NCBI RefSeq assembly: GCF_900103325.1
Contig: NZ_FMXM01000009.1
Location: 1-64,000, forward strand
Source of the DNA: Mesorhizobium qingshengii
Lineage (GTDB): Bacteria > Pseudomonadota > Alphaproteobacteria > Rhizobiales > Rhizobiaceae
Length of the DNA stretch: 64,000 bases
Direction: 5' to 3'
Shown one piece after another: positions 1-8,706 of this stretch; positions within the stretch are counted from its first letter, which is position 1, and every line of letters begins with the position of its first letter. The translations under genes were made by a program, and so were the position numbers. The notes beneath the pieces are model-generated. The model searched no databases, was not told where the DNA came from, and saw only the letters and a program-made list of their open reading frames with translations.

Positions 1-240
1 CTGTTCCATCTGCTGAGCACGCTCTACGAGCGCACCAGCGTCGTCATCACCACCAATCTAAGCTTCAGCGAATGGGCTACCGTCTTCGGCGATGCCAAGA
101 TGACGACGGCGCTGCTCGATCGCCTCACCCATCATTGCCATATCCTGGAGACTGGAAACGACAGCTTCCGCTTCAAGAACAGCTCGGCCCAGACCCCTGC
201 CACAAAGAAGGAGAAAGCACCCACCTTGACCAAAGCCTGA
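1..240 (+). CDS. istB: IstB-like ATP-binding helper of an IS21-family element (3' end only)
   Basis: The reading frame is open from the first base and ends with TGA at 238-240, giving the last 79 residues of a protein whose start lies outside the window. The segment carries the C-terminal part of the IstB AAA+ fold, including the sensor-like stretch [10 protein letters not shown] followed by W and a downstream [12 protein letters not shown] block that is characteristic of IstB. IstB is the ATPase helper of the IS21 transposase IstA. The C-terminal tail is rich in Lys and Thr. IS21-type terminal repeats follow immediately, which supports the call. Whether the element is complete cannot be judged here. 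Confidence 0.85.
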   Translation: MFHLLSTLYERTSVVITTNLSFSEWATVFGDAKMTTALLDRLTHHCHILETGNDSFRFKNSSAQTPATKKEKAPTLTKA

Positions 241-309
241 GACCCAAACCATACATGAAGGCGGGTCACTTCTCGGCGAAAATCCCGGGTCAGTTCTCGG
301 CGGAAATCA
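241..309 (+). mobile_element. Right terminus of an IS21-family insertion sequence
   Basis: Directly after istB there are two near-identical 22-bp direct repeats at 263-284 and 287-308 (GGGTCACTTCTCGGCGAAAA-like and GGGTCAGTTCTCGGCGGAAA-like), with a period of 24 bp. IS21-family elements have multiple such repeats at each end that bind the transposase, and they end in CA, which fits 308-309. The left end and the target duplication lie outside the window, so the exact boundary is an estimate. Confidence 0.75.
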
Positions 310-377
310 ACACGCTGGAGCACGATCAGCGCCTGCGGTGCCTTGCGTAGCCTCAATTCGCCGCTGATCCTGCCGCC

Positions 378-2492
378 ATGGTCGACCGTGACGACAGAGA
401 TTTCCGTATCAGACCCGGGCGAGTGCGAAGCGGCGGCACGCGCGTCAATCCGCGCTCGATGCCGTTCGTGACACAGGTGAAGATCGCCGTGCGCAAAGCG
501 GGCGGCAATCCCGGCAGGGTCGGTGGTTCGGCGGGGAGCAAGGGCGGCGGCCGGTTCAATTCAAGGGGACGCGGCGCCAGCATCGCCGCCGGCCTGGCGC
601 GCGACGGCGGCGGCTGGGGCCGGGAAGGGGGCGGAGGCCGCTTCCGGGCGCGGCGGGTGATGGTCAAGGCACGCGTGGTCAAGTTCGCGTCCCAGCGTGG
701 CACGCGCGGCCCGAAGATGCGTGGCGTCTCGACCCGGGCGGTCGATGCGCATCTGCGCTATCTTGAGCGCGACGGGGTGGCGCGCGACGGCGAGAAGGGC
801 AGGGTTTATACCGAGCTCGAGGACGGTCGCGATAGCGACGAGGGCAGGGCGTTCATCGAGCGCTGCCGTGGCGACCGGCATCAGTTCCGCTTCATCGTCG
901 CACCCGAGGATGCCGTCGAGATGGAGGACCTGCGCTCCTTCACCCGCGATCTCATGCGGCAGATGGAAAGTGATCTCGGAACCCGGCTCGACTGGATCGC
1001 CGTCAACCATCATAACACCGGCCACCCGCACACCCATATCCTGGTGCGCGGTGTGACTGATCAGGGCAGGGTTCTCAACATCGCCGGAGACTATATCGCC
1101 CATGGCATCCGCCATCGCGCTGGCGAGTTGGTGACGCTGGAGCTCGGACCGCAGACCGAGATCGACATCGCCCACAAGCTGAGAGCCGAGGTGGAGGCCG
1201 AGCGGCTGACCCGCCTCGACCGGATGCTGCTTGCCGAACAGCAAGAGCGTGGCATCGTCGACCTACGGCCCGGCGCTAGCGAGAGCTACACGGTGCGCGC
1301 CAACCGTCATCTCCTGATCGATCGGGCAAAGCGTCTGGAACACTACGGCCTCGCTGCCGAGACTGAACCCGGCCGTTGGATGATTGCCGGTGATGCCGAG
1401 CACGTGCTGCGCGGCCTCGGCACGCGCAATGACATCATCAAGACCATGCATCAGGCACTCGCCGACCACGGCATCGTTGAGGAGCGCGGGCCCAGCCAGT
1501 ACGTCACCCATGGCAGAGAGCTCACCGAGCCGGTGATTGGACGAGTTCTGGGCAAGGGGCTTGCCGGCGACGGCATGGATGGCGGGCTCTATGTCGTCGT
1601 CGATGGCGTCGACGGCCGCACCCATTATCTTGAGACGGGCGATGACACAAAATTCGACGAGGTGAGGCGCGGCCACATCGTCGCCCTCGAGCCTGTCCCG
1701 GCAAAGGCAGAGCCACGCGCGGCCGATCTCAACATTCGCGATGTGGCAGCCGAGCACGGCGGCATCTACCGGCCAAGCGAACACCTGCAAGCAGCACGGC
1801 CGCGGATCGAGCGCGTGAAGGGCGATCCCGATGCCTTCGTTCGCTCCCATGTGCGCCGCTTAGAAGCGCTGCGGCGGGCCGGAATTGTCGAGCGGGTCGA
1901 TGCTGACCGCTGGAAGATTCCCGACGACATCGCCGAGCAAGGTGCGGCCTACGACGCCCGCAACAGGGGCAGGGATTTTACGGTCCGCACGCTTTCCTTC
2001 CTCGACCTCGACAACCAGGTGACAAGCGATGGCGCGACCTGGCTCGACCGGGAACTCGCATCGGCAAACCGGACGCCGCTCGCACAGATCGGGTTCGGCC
2101 GGGAAGTCACTGACGCGATGGATCGGCGTCGTCAAAGTCTCGTTGACATGGGCCTTGCAGCTCGACTGGACGCCGGCCGGATTCGGGCGCCCAAGGATTT
2201 GATCAGTCGTCTCGAGCAAGCCGAGGTCGCCCGCGTCAGCCGTGCGATGGCGGCCGAGCGCGGGCTCAGCTTCATTCGGGCCAAGCCGGGCGAATATGTC
2301 AGCGGCCGGCTGATCGGAGCGGCCGATCTCGCCTCCGGCCGCTTCGCCATGATTGACGACGGTGCTGGCTTCCAGCTCGTGCCTTGGCAGTCGGTTCTCG
2401 ACAAGCGCATTGGCCAGCAGATTAGCGGCATCGCCCGTGACAACGGCGGCATCGAGTGGACCTTAGGCAGAAAGCGGGGGCTGGGGTTGTGA
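378..2492 (+). CDS. Relaxase/mobilisation nuclease of the DUF3363 type (RlxS-like)
   Basis: This 704-residue protein nicks the transfer origin of a mobile element in this family. Residues 1-100 are a basic, Gly/Arg-rich leader. The relaxase fold follows at about 110-290, with a candidate catalytic tyrosine in LRYLERDG (Tyr128) and the metal-binding histidine cluster HHNTGHPHTH at about 211-220. The DUF3363 region fills the rest to the C terminus. The length is usual for the family. The start ATG at 378 has no clear Shine-Dalgarno and lies only about 70 bp from the IS21 end, so its native promoter may have been displaced. No coupling protein, transglycosylase or trb genes follow, so it seems to be a stranded remnant of an integrative conjugative element. 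Confidence 0.85.
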   Translation: MVDRDDRDFRIRPGRVRSGGTRVNPRSMPFVTQVKIAVRKAGGNPGRVGGSAGSKGGGRFNSRGRGASIAAGLARDGGGWGREGGGGRFRARRVMVKARVVKFASQRGTRGPKMRGVSTRAVDAHLRYLERDGVARDGEKGRVYTELEDGRDSDEGRAFIERCRGDRHQFRFIVAPEDAVEMEDLRSFTRDLMRQMESDLGTRLDWIAVNHHNTGHPHTHILVRGVTDQGRVLNIAGDYIAHGIRHRAGELVTLELGPQTEIDIAHKLRAEVEAERLTRLDRMLLAEQQERGIVDLRPGASESYTVRANRHLLIDRAKRLEHYGLAAETEPGRWMIAGDAEHVLRGLGTRNDIIKTMHQALADHGIVEERGPSQYVTHGRELTEPVIGRVLGKGLAGDGMDGGLYVVVDGVDGRTHYLETGDDTKFDEVRRGHIVALEPVPAKAEPRAADLNIRDVAAEHGGIYRPSEHLQAARPRIERVKGDPDAFVRSHVRRLEALRRAGIVERVDADRWKIPDDIAEQGAAYDARNRGRDFTVRTLSFLDLDNQVTSDGATWLDRELASANRTPLAQIGFGREVTDAMDRRRQSLVDMGLAARLDAGRIRAPKDLISRLEQAEVARVSRAMAAERGLSFIRAKPGEYVSGRLIGAADLASGRFAMIDDGAGFQLVPWQSVLDKRIGQQISGIARDNGGIEWTLGRKRGLGL

Positions 2493-3101
2493 TGACTTAG
2501 AGATGACTAGGTTCTCAGCCACCGCGTCCATGTAGGTTCACTTCTGAACGCGCAAGATGCGCCAGGAACGGTCGGTCGATTGAGGTTTCTGGAATGGGGG
2601 CTTAGGGGACCGCAAGCGGACTGTCTGCTTTGCGACGGACGCAGCGCAAAGCGGTCGTTCAACTCACACCCGACGGTCCGAAGGGTCATAGGCTTATTGC
2701 GCCGCGATGACTTTCCGTTTCAAGAACCGGCCAAGACTCGATAGACGCGGGAACGCCAGGGTGCTCAGACCCGTCTGCGCATGTTGTCGAGATGCCATGA
2801 TCGCTGCGCGATGAGCTTCTTGTTGTTCCAGGTAGCATGCCAGTGCAAGGTCATAACGTGACGCCCGAATGTCGCCGGGCGGCGGTCGTACGATTGACGT
2901 TCTCCCGGATTGAATGGGCCAATCGGAAAGGCTGGGGCCAAGCATAGCGTTTCCCTTGCGAAGTGTTGATTTGAGAGCCTCTCCTATGGCCGTGAGGGAT
3001 GCGTACGAAGAACTGTGATTGGTTCGTGAAAAGCGTCTTTCCAGCCTGATTGCAGTTGAAGTCGCACCAGGTCTGGGGAACAATCGAGTGTCCAACATGG
3101 C
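2493..3101. other. Gene-poor stretch with one doubtful minus-strand reading frame
   Basis: No convincing gene is present. A minus-strand frame ending at 2694 has a C-terminal part (LALACYLEQQEAHRAA, then FPRLSSLGRFLKRKV) that looks protein-like over about 60 residues. It lacks a nearby start codon and the upstream part looks non-coding, so it may be the 3' remnant of a decayed gene. No tRNA, terminator or clear repeat was seen. Confidence 0.3.
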
Positions 3102-4760
3102 TTGCGAACGGTGGCGCAAACACAACTTCTGTTATTCGGCGGCTTCACTCTTGCTGGAGGCGGGCTTGCCAATGCAGTGCTGAGCCGCAAAGCGCGTGGT
3201 TTGGTGACCTATCTCGCACTCAATCCTGGACAGTCCCATTCGCGCGAGAAACTCGCCGCGCTTCTATGGGTCGATACTGGGGAGCCACAGGCGCGGATGA
3301 ACCTTAGACAGGCTCTGTCAGCGATCAGGAAGGCGTTGCCATCGGTCGACGACCGACGCCTTTTGGCACACGGCGACAATGTCACCCTCAAGCTCGACGA
3401 TCTTGAGATCGATGTGGCACGGTTCGAGCGCCTAGCGTCAGGAATAGCCCCCGAGCAGCTTGAACAAGCCGTCGTTGTCTATCGCGGTGACTTGCTCGAT
3501 GGCTTCGCCCTGAAGGAAGAACCGTTCAACGACTGGCTCAGGGTGGAACGTGAGAGATTGAGGACGATTTGGATCGGCGTTCTGGAGAGACTTCTCCATC
3601 ACTATTCGGTCGAGAACAATCTGGCCGCATATGTCCAGGCAGCGAGGCGCTTGATCGGGTCTGATCCTCTTAGGGAAGACATCCACCGAGGCCTCATGCA
3701 AATCTACGCCCGCCAAGGCCGACTGAACATGGCACTGACGCAGTATGCCGAATGCCGCGAGGTCCTTCGCAAGCACCTCCAGGTGCAACCGGAGAAGGAG
3801 ACGCGTGAGCTGAACGACAGGCTTCGTGCTAGCCGTTCGGTAACGTCCAAATCGAATTCAACAACGTTGTTGGAAGCCGCGGCAGGCCCTGTCGATAGTC
3901 CGGTGCCAGCCTCGCTGCGCCCCGAAACGCACTATGTAAGGTCGGGCGGGGTCAGCGTTGCCTATCAGGTAACCGGTGGGGGGCCGTTCGACCTCGTCTA
4001 CGTACAGGGCTGGGTTTCCAACCTCGACTATGCTTGGGAATCTCCGCGGCTAGCGCACGTGCTGCGCCGACTGGGGTCATTTTGTCGGCTGGTCCGCATC
4101 GACAAGAGAGGCACTGGGCTTTCTGATCGCAACGTGGGCTTTCCAACGCTGCAAGAGCGGGCGGACGATGTACGGGCGGTACTCGATGCAATCGGATCGC
4201 GACGGGCGGTCTTGTTCGGCAGTTCCGAAGGCGGCGTCCTATGCATGCTTTTTGCGGCGACCTATCCAGAGCGAACCGAGGCACTCATTCTTCACGGTGC
4301 TTACGCTCAGGGATTGTGGTCACCTGACTATCCTTGGGCAAAGACTAGAGAGGACATGGAAGAAGAATTGGCCGAAATCGAACGCAAGTGGGGAGAGCCT
4401 TGGGATTTGGGACGAGGGGCGCCGAGCTTGGCGAACGATACCCACGAGCAACAATGGTTCGCAGCCTATCTGAGGAGTTCGGCGTCTCCCTCCGATGCCA
4501 TCGCATTGTGGCGCTGGGGCGCAGAAGTCGATGTTCGTAATATCCTCCACGCTATTCATGTGCCCACTCTGATCCTGCAGAGGAAAGGCGATCGATGGGT
4601 CAAGGTAGAAGAAGCGCTTTACCTGTCCGAGCACATTGCTGGCGCCACGCTCATTGAGCTTCCGGGAGATGACCACCTGATCTGGGGCGCCGATTCGGAC
4701 CGTCTAGTCGACGCAATTCAACACTATCTCGCCGTGAAGTTTCCGACGAAGGCCAGCTAA
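3102..4760 (+). CDS. BTAD (SARP-type) regulator fused to an alpha/beta hydrolase
   Basis: The protein is 552 residues from a TTG start at 3102. GTG at 3111 is an equally plausible start, and neither has a strong ribosome site. Residues 1-100 resemble the winged-helix part of SARP regulators (SREKLAALLW, then RMNLRQALSAIRKAL). Residues 100-245 are a bacterial transcriptional activation domain rich in helical repeats. Residues 270-550 are an alpha/beta hydrolase with nucleophile motif GSSEG (Ser375) and a likely catalytic His525 in GDDHLIWG. In related proteins the hydrolase-like module may sense a small molecule or be catalytic; which applies here is unknown. It stands alone on its strand between a decayed stretch and a broken methyltransferase. 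Confidence 0.75.
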   Translation: MRTVAQTQLLLFGGFTLAGGGLANAVLSRKARGLVTYLALNPGQSHSREKLAALLWVDTGEPQARMNLRQALSAIRKALPSVDDRRLLAHGDNVTLKLDDLEIDVARFERLASGIAPEQLEQAVVVYRGDLLDGFALKEEPFNDWLRVERERLRTIWIGVLERLLHHYSVENNLAAYVQAARRLIGSDPLREDIHRGLMQIYARQGRLNMALTQYAECREVLRKHLQVQPEKETRELNDRLRASRSVTSKSNSTTLLEAAAGPVDSPVPASLRPETHYVRSGGVSVAYQVTGGGPFDLVYVQGWVSNLDYAWESPRLAHVLRRLGSFCRLVRIDKRGTGLSDRNVGFPTLQERADDVRAVLDAIGSRRAVLFGSSEGGVLCMLFAATYPERTEALILHGAYAQGLWSPDYPWAKTREDMEEELAEIERKWGEPWDLGRGAPSLANDTHEQQWFAAYLRSSASPSDAIALWRWGAEVDVRNILHAIHVPTLILQRKGDRWVKVEEALYLSEHIAGATLIELPGDDHLIWGADSDRLVDAIQHYLAVKFPTKAS

Positions 4761-4890
4761 GGCTGCAAGGCTGGCTTGTCTTTTTCCTGCTTGTAGAAAT
4801 GGACGATCTAGACGCCTTTTCCGTCGCAAGAAACCGACAGGCCATTGTCTCACTCGTCTCAGTTCATTCCGCACTTATGAGTTCACGGCC

Positions 4891-5620
4891 CTAGTGACGG
4901 AACCGGTAGACGCGTGCCAGTCTGTTCGGCACTGTCATCAATTCGTCTGCAGTTCTGAAACCGGCCTCGCGGCCCATGCCAATCCAAGTCGCGGCCGTCT
5001 CGGCATAATCGGATGCGCGGCAGTGGGTCTCAAAGGCGGCGAACTCCTCGTCAGAGACCGTCGCCCCACTCGGGCCTTATCTTATGAAATCGCTCCAGCC
5101 ATCCCTCTCGATCCTCGCTCTCGAGGCGCGTGGGCTCCCATATCAGAAAAAGACCATCTCTGGGCAACAGGTCGCGGATTTTGCGCATGAAATTCCGCTT
5201 GTCCGGTGCAAGAAGATGGTGGAGGGACTGACCAATCCATACAACGTCGAGCGGCCCCTTCCAGGAATCGATTGCAGCAACGAAATCTCCGCAACGCAGT
5301 TCGACCGGGCAGGTGAGTGGGGCAAGCGCTTCCTTGGCTGCGTCGAGCGACGGTTGGGATATGTCGATGCCGATATAGCGTGCGACGTTGCTGCCGGCCA
5401 GTGCGGCTGCTGAGCCGGGGGCTGTGCCGCAGGCCAGTGCGGCTGCTGAGCCGGGGGCTGTGCCGCAGGCCAGATCGGCAAAGACGAAGCCGTCGGAAGC
5501 CTCATCGAGAAGAACTTGACGCAGCGTTTCATAGACCTCCCAATGGGCCATATAGTTCGCCGCGACAACCTTCTGGTATGTTGCAAGACCCTTCTCGAAT
5601 AACTCTTGGTCGGACTTCAT
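4891..5620 (-). pseudogene. SAM-dependent methyltransferase, frameshifted and with duplicated motif I
   Basis: The ATG at 5620 follows an excellent ribosome site (AGGAGGGG) and opens a class I methyltransferase beginning MKSDQELFEKG. The first frame stops at 5051 after RPEWGDGL. The missing C terminus continues in the next frame from about 5058 to a stop at 4891 (VSDEEFAAFETHC, then TWIGMGREAGF and ending RLARVYRFRH), so one extra base or two missing bases near 5055-5060 break the gene. The SAM-binding motif I is also duplicated in frame: ACGTAPGSAAAL occurs twice in tandem because of a perfect 36-bp repeat at 5396-5467. The acidic motif IGIDIS and the motif-IV-like VVWIGQSLHH remain. The substrate is unknown. 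A sequencing error could mimic the frameshift but would not explain the duplication. Confidence 0.8.
5396..5467. repeat. Perfect 36-bp tandem duplication inside the methyltransferase gene
   Basis: Two identical 36-bp units occupy 5396-5431 and 5432-5467, followed by the first six bases of a third unit. The unit length is a multiple of three, so the encoded 12-residue block is duplicated without a frame change. It covers the glycine-rich SAM-binding loop. Identical copies indicate a recent event, such as replication slippage. Confidence 0.95.
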
Positions 5621-5859
5621 GGCCCCTCCTAGAGGCGAGCATTTCGCGTACTGGAAAAACTCGGTGCTTTCTGAGTCGAACGTCACCCATTTGGCGCCTG
5701 AGCTGGCTCGGAGCGGCCATGATATTAGCCTCAGCTTAAGTAATATCCGGCTTTTGCCAGGGGCCGTCAATCTGTGTCGTCCTGCTTTGACACCAGAAGA
5801 CGCGACACGTGGCGCCAGGATTTCAAGGGGTCGATACCGACGAGGCGAAACGATGCCAC

Positions 5860-6198
5860 CTAATGCTTGCGGCAAGATGTTCGCTCCAATGGACGCGATT
5901 GATGGAGTGGCTCGATAGGCCATCTCGCTGGGCGCTGCACTGCAGAGGTACCCCAGCCGGCGGCGTTGAAAACCGCTATTAGTCGCCGTATGAAATTAGG
6001 CAAATGTCTTCTCGCGAACCCGGAAACATCCGAGCCGGATTGAAGCCGGACTCGTCTCTGATACTCGACGTAGTCGGCCAAGTAGCGATCTAAAGCTAGA
6101 CGAAATTCCTCTTGTCTACCTCGCTTTGCGAATCCGCATGTCTCCTGGAAATCTGGTGCGGCAAGGACAGGTGCCCGTTCGTGCGTGATCGACGACAT
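5860..6198 (-). CDS. Small hypothetical protein
   Basis: The predicted protein has 112 residues, starting MSSITHERAPVLAAPDF at ATG 6198, which is preceded by GAGGAGCC at ribosome-site distance. The middle (about residues 28-75) is amphipathic helical and charged (QEEFRLALDRYLADYVEYQRR). The C-terminal third is Arg/Pro-rich and may be decayed. I do not recognise a family. The gene is divergent from the winged-helix regulator at 6309, and the two share a 110-bp spacer with a repeated TTCCGAAA motif, so it may be that regulator's target. Confidence 0.45.
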   Translation of the reverse strand: MSSITHERAPVLAAPDFQETCGFAKRGRQEEFRLALDRYLADYVEYQRRVRLQSGSDVSGFARRHLPNFIRRLIAVFNAAGWGTSAVQRPARWPIEPLHQSRPLERTSCRKH

Positions 6199-6262
6199 TC
6201 TCGGCTCCTCGCTATCAAAGTGAAGGTACCTTGCGTCTAGGGGTTTCAAATGTCCCCAAGGC

Positions 6263-6291
6263 TTTCGGAAAAGTTCCGAAACGTTCCGAAA
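6263..6291. promoter_or_regulatory. Three TTCCGAAA half-sites, candidate operator
   Basis: TTTCGGAA at 6263-6270 is the inverse of TTCCGAAA at 6274-6281, and a further direct copy lies at 6284-6291. The last two copies are spaced exactly 10 bp apart, about one helical turn, as expected for cooperative protein binding on one face. The block ends 17 bp before the ATG of the regulator at 6309 and lies upstream of the divergent gene at 6198. Confidence 0.55.
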
Positions 6292-6308
6292 AGACTTAAG
6301 GTCCTCAC

Positions 6309-7847
6309 ATGTTTGGGCCGCGCGTTGCCTTTGGTTCGTTTGTTCTGAACTCGGAAAGCGGTACGCTTCTTCGAGACGGAGTTCCCGTGCCGGTCGGGTA
6401 CCGAGCGCTGCTCCTTCTGGCGAAGTTAACGGACAGCGCCGGTCAAGTTCTCACCAAGACCGAATTGATCGACGCTGCCTGGCCGGGTATCGCGGTGGAG
6501 GAGAGCAATCTGTCTGTTCAAATCGCTTCGCTGAGAAGATTGTTGGGTTCGATGTCCGACGGCACGGACTGGATCGCCACAGTCGCTCGCGTTGGCTACC
6601 GGTTCACTGGCGATGTCAAAAAAATCGATCAGCCTGCGGTGGCAGCCGCATCTTCTGAGCCGGGCCCATCGGTCGCGGTGCTACCATTCACAAATCTCAG
6701 CGAGGATGCAGAGCAACAGTACTTTGCCGACGGGCTGGCTGAGGACATTATCACGCGGCTTGGGCGATTGCGCTGGCTGTTTGTTCCCGCTCGCAACTCT
6801 TCCTTCAGCTATAGGGGCAAAGCCGTTGACGTCAAGCAGGTAGGGCGAGAGCTCGGCGTCCGCTACGTGCTCGACGGAAGTGTTCGCCGATCCGGGCAGC
6901 GTCTTAGAATTGGCGCCGAAGTGAGCGACACATCGAGTGGGCATCAGGTGTGGGCCGAGCACTATGATGTTGAGAGCTCCGATTTTCTCACTCTCCAGGA
7001 CCAAATCGCAGACAGCGTCATCGGGGCAATCGAGCCGAAATTGTATGCAGCGGAATATGACCGCTTTCAGAGCCGCTCGCCCAATAATCTCGACGCCTGG
7101 GGTTTCGTCATGAGGGCCATGCCTCATGTTTGGACGTGGGGGCCGGCGGCGGACATCGATTCCGCGGAGGCGTTGCTTATGCACGCCACCGAGATCGAAC
7201 CTGACTATCCCCGTGCCAATAGCTTGCTCGCCTGCATGCGAACGGCTCGAACACTGCTTGGAATTGTGGATCCGACGGCCAACCTTGGTGCCGCCCAAGA
7301 AATGGCCGAACGTGCAATTCAGCGTGATCCGATAGATCCCTGGACGCACTTTGCGGCCGGCTTTTCCTATATGGTGGCGCGCCGTTTTGATCAGGCAGTC
7401 GAAGCCTTAAGCGAGGCAATCAGCCTGAACCCCAGCCTTGCAATCGCTCACACCATACTCGGATCGACCTACGGTTATGGGGGCCTTCCGAAAGACGGCC
7501 TCCATCATCTCGCGATCGCGGAGAGGCTGAGTCCCCGCGACTTCACCCAAGCGGCGAACCTGTCCATAAAAGGCATGTGCCATTTCGTCATTGGAGATTT
7601 CGCCGAGGCCGTTCGGCTCGAGAGCCGGGCTGTGAGGCTCCGTCCCCATTTCGGAACCGCCTGGCGCACCCTCGCTGCGTCTGCCGGCGTGTTCGGCGAT
7701 CAGGCCACAGCGGTTCGTGCTCTCAGCGAAGCGAAACGGCTTCAGCCATCTCTGTCTTTGGATTGGGTGGATAAATATTACCCGATGGTGCGGCCAGAGC
7801 ACCGTGCCCTCTATATCGAGGGATTGCACATTGCGGGGCTCAGCTGA
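6309..7847 (+). CDS. Winged-helix regulator with TolB/FlgO-like and TPR domains
   Basis: The 512-residue protein starts at ATG 6309. Residues 8-105 form an OmpR/CadC-type winged helix (ALLLLAKLTDSAGQVLTKTELIDAAW, ending TVARVGYRF, quoted in part). Residues 118-235 resemble the FlgO/TolB N-terminal module found in proteins often mislabelled adenylate cyclase (VAVLPFTNLS, FADGLAEDIITRLGR, YVLDGSVRR). Residues 240-510 are tetratricopeptide-like helical repeats. There is no transmembrane segment between the modules, unlike CadC, so it is probably cytoplasmic. A repeated TTCCGAAA element immediately upstream suggests autoregulation. Target genes are unknown; the divergent small gene at 6198 is a candidate. 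Confidence 0.75.
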   Translation: MFGPRVAFGSFVLNSESGTLLRDGVPVPVGYRALLLLAKLTDSAGQVLTKTELIDAAWPGIAVEESNLSVQIASLRRLLGSMSDGTDWIATVARVGYRFTGDVKKIDQPAVAAASSEPGPSVAVLPFTNLSEDAEQQYFADGLAEDIITRLGRLRWLFVPARNSSFSYRGKAVDVKQVGRELGVRYVLDGSVRRSGQRLRIGAEVSDTSSGHQVWAEHYDVESSDFLTLQDQIADSVIGAIEPKLYAAEYDRFQSRSPNNLDAWGFVMRAMPHVWTWGPAADIDSAEALLMHATEIEPDYPRANSLLACMRTARTLLGIVDPTANLGAAQEMAERAIQRDPIDPWTHFAAGFSYMVARRFDQAVEALSEAISLNPSLAIAHTILGSTYGYGGLPKDGLHHLAIAERLSPRDFTQAANLSIKGMCHFVIGDFAEAVRLESRAVRLRPHFGTAWRTLAASAGVFGDQATAVRALSEAKRLQPSLSLDWVDKYYPMVRPEHRALYIEGLHIAGLS

Positions 7848-8225
7848 ATGGCCGACACCATCGGTTGCGCTCCCTCGATGTGGGAAGAGAGGCGATGTTC
7901 GCGTTTGTGTGTACGAACGCCGCGGCGAAACGCTCGCAACGACCCGCACAAGGCAAGCCCTTTCCATCTCAGCGCTCCCCATAGATTTAGCGTCGCAACT
8001 ATGACGTAAGAGCCCACTCTGGCCAACGGGTCGCTCGTGCCCAACCACGGCCGGCAGGCTTAAAGGTCGGCTTTCAGGACGCGGTTAAGCTGACCTCTAC
8101 GGCCGAGATGCTGCGCTAAGCTTTCATTAGCGGTACAGGAATGTAGGTGGCCAACGGGTCATATCGCCACATTCCGTTAGCGGCTGACTAACGGCGGAGC
8201 TGGGTCAAATTGCTTGTTGTAACGA
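7848..8225. other. Gene-free stretch
   Basis: No supported gene was seen in this 378-bp segment. The phrase GGCCAACGGGTC occurs twice (near 8021 and 8150), and short GTTAGCGG-type repeats lie near 8100-8190, but no terminal inverted repeats or RNA fold stand out. It may be decayed mobile-element DNA. Confidence 0.3.
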
Positions 8226-8507
8226 TTATTCGCTGTCGGGTCGCCGGGCAAGCCTCACTCCCGGTCCGTTACCGTTCTCGAGAATGAATTCTGTTCCTGC
8301 ATCCGTCAGTGCCTTGAGAATTTTCGCCGCCGTTCCAGGGCGCCCCCGGAGCGGACCGTCTTCGGCCTCCAGACGAGCTATTGTTGGCTCCGATATGGAA
8401 GAGTGGCGCGCCAGGTCTCCCTGCGACCACCCCAGCAGTGCGCGCGCAGCTTTGATTTGGCGCGTGCTGACCAACTGGCGATGTTTTGATGGATTTTCTA
8501 TTGACAT
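8226..8507 (-). CDS. XRE-family helix-turn-helix repressor
   Basis: The protein has 93 residues. The Cro/C1-type helix-turn-helix lies at about residues 16-70: IKAARALLGWSQGDLARHSS, then ISEPTIARLEA. The C-terminal part (KALTDAGTEFILENGNGPGVRL) is the extension common to short rhizobial XRE proteins. The ATG at 8507 lies 12 bp from a palindrome at 8520-8540, an arrangement typical for autorepression. It is divergent from the exported-protein gene at 8707, which it may also control. Confidence 0.8.
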   Translation of the reverse strand: MSIENPSKHRQLVSTRQIKAARALLGWSQGDLARHSSISEPTIARLEAEDGPLRGRPGTAAKILKALTDAGTEFILENGNGPGVRLARRPDSE

Positions 8508-8519
8508 TCAGTTCGCCTA

Positions 8520-8540
8520 ATTGATATTTTTCCTATCAAT
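8520..8540. promoter_or_regulatory. 7-bp-arm palindrome, probable XRE operator
   Basis: ATTGATA at 8520-8526 and TATCAAT at 8534-8540 are perfect inverted repeats separated by seven bases. The site lies just upstream of the XRE start codon in the spacer with the divergent gene, the usual position of a Cro-like operator. Confidence 0.55.
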
Positions 8541-8706
8541 CCGTTCCCGTTGCGAAATCTGACCAGCAGGGTGGGACGGAGTTGGCCGCAGCAAGCATTG
8601 GTGTCTTAGTTCTCCAATACTGCTCCAGCCTGGCATGAGCGGCTGGACAGGATGTCCACAGACCCACCCAGCCCGACCACAACCCAAGCTGATTGGAGCT
8701 CGGATC

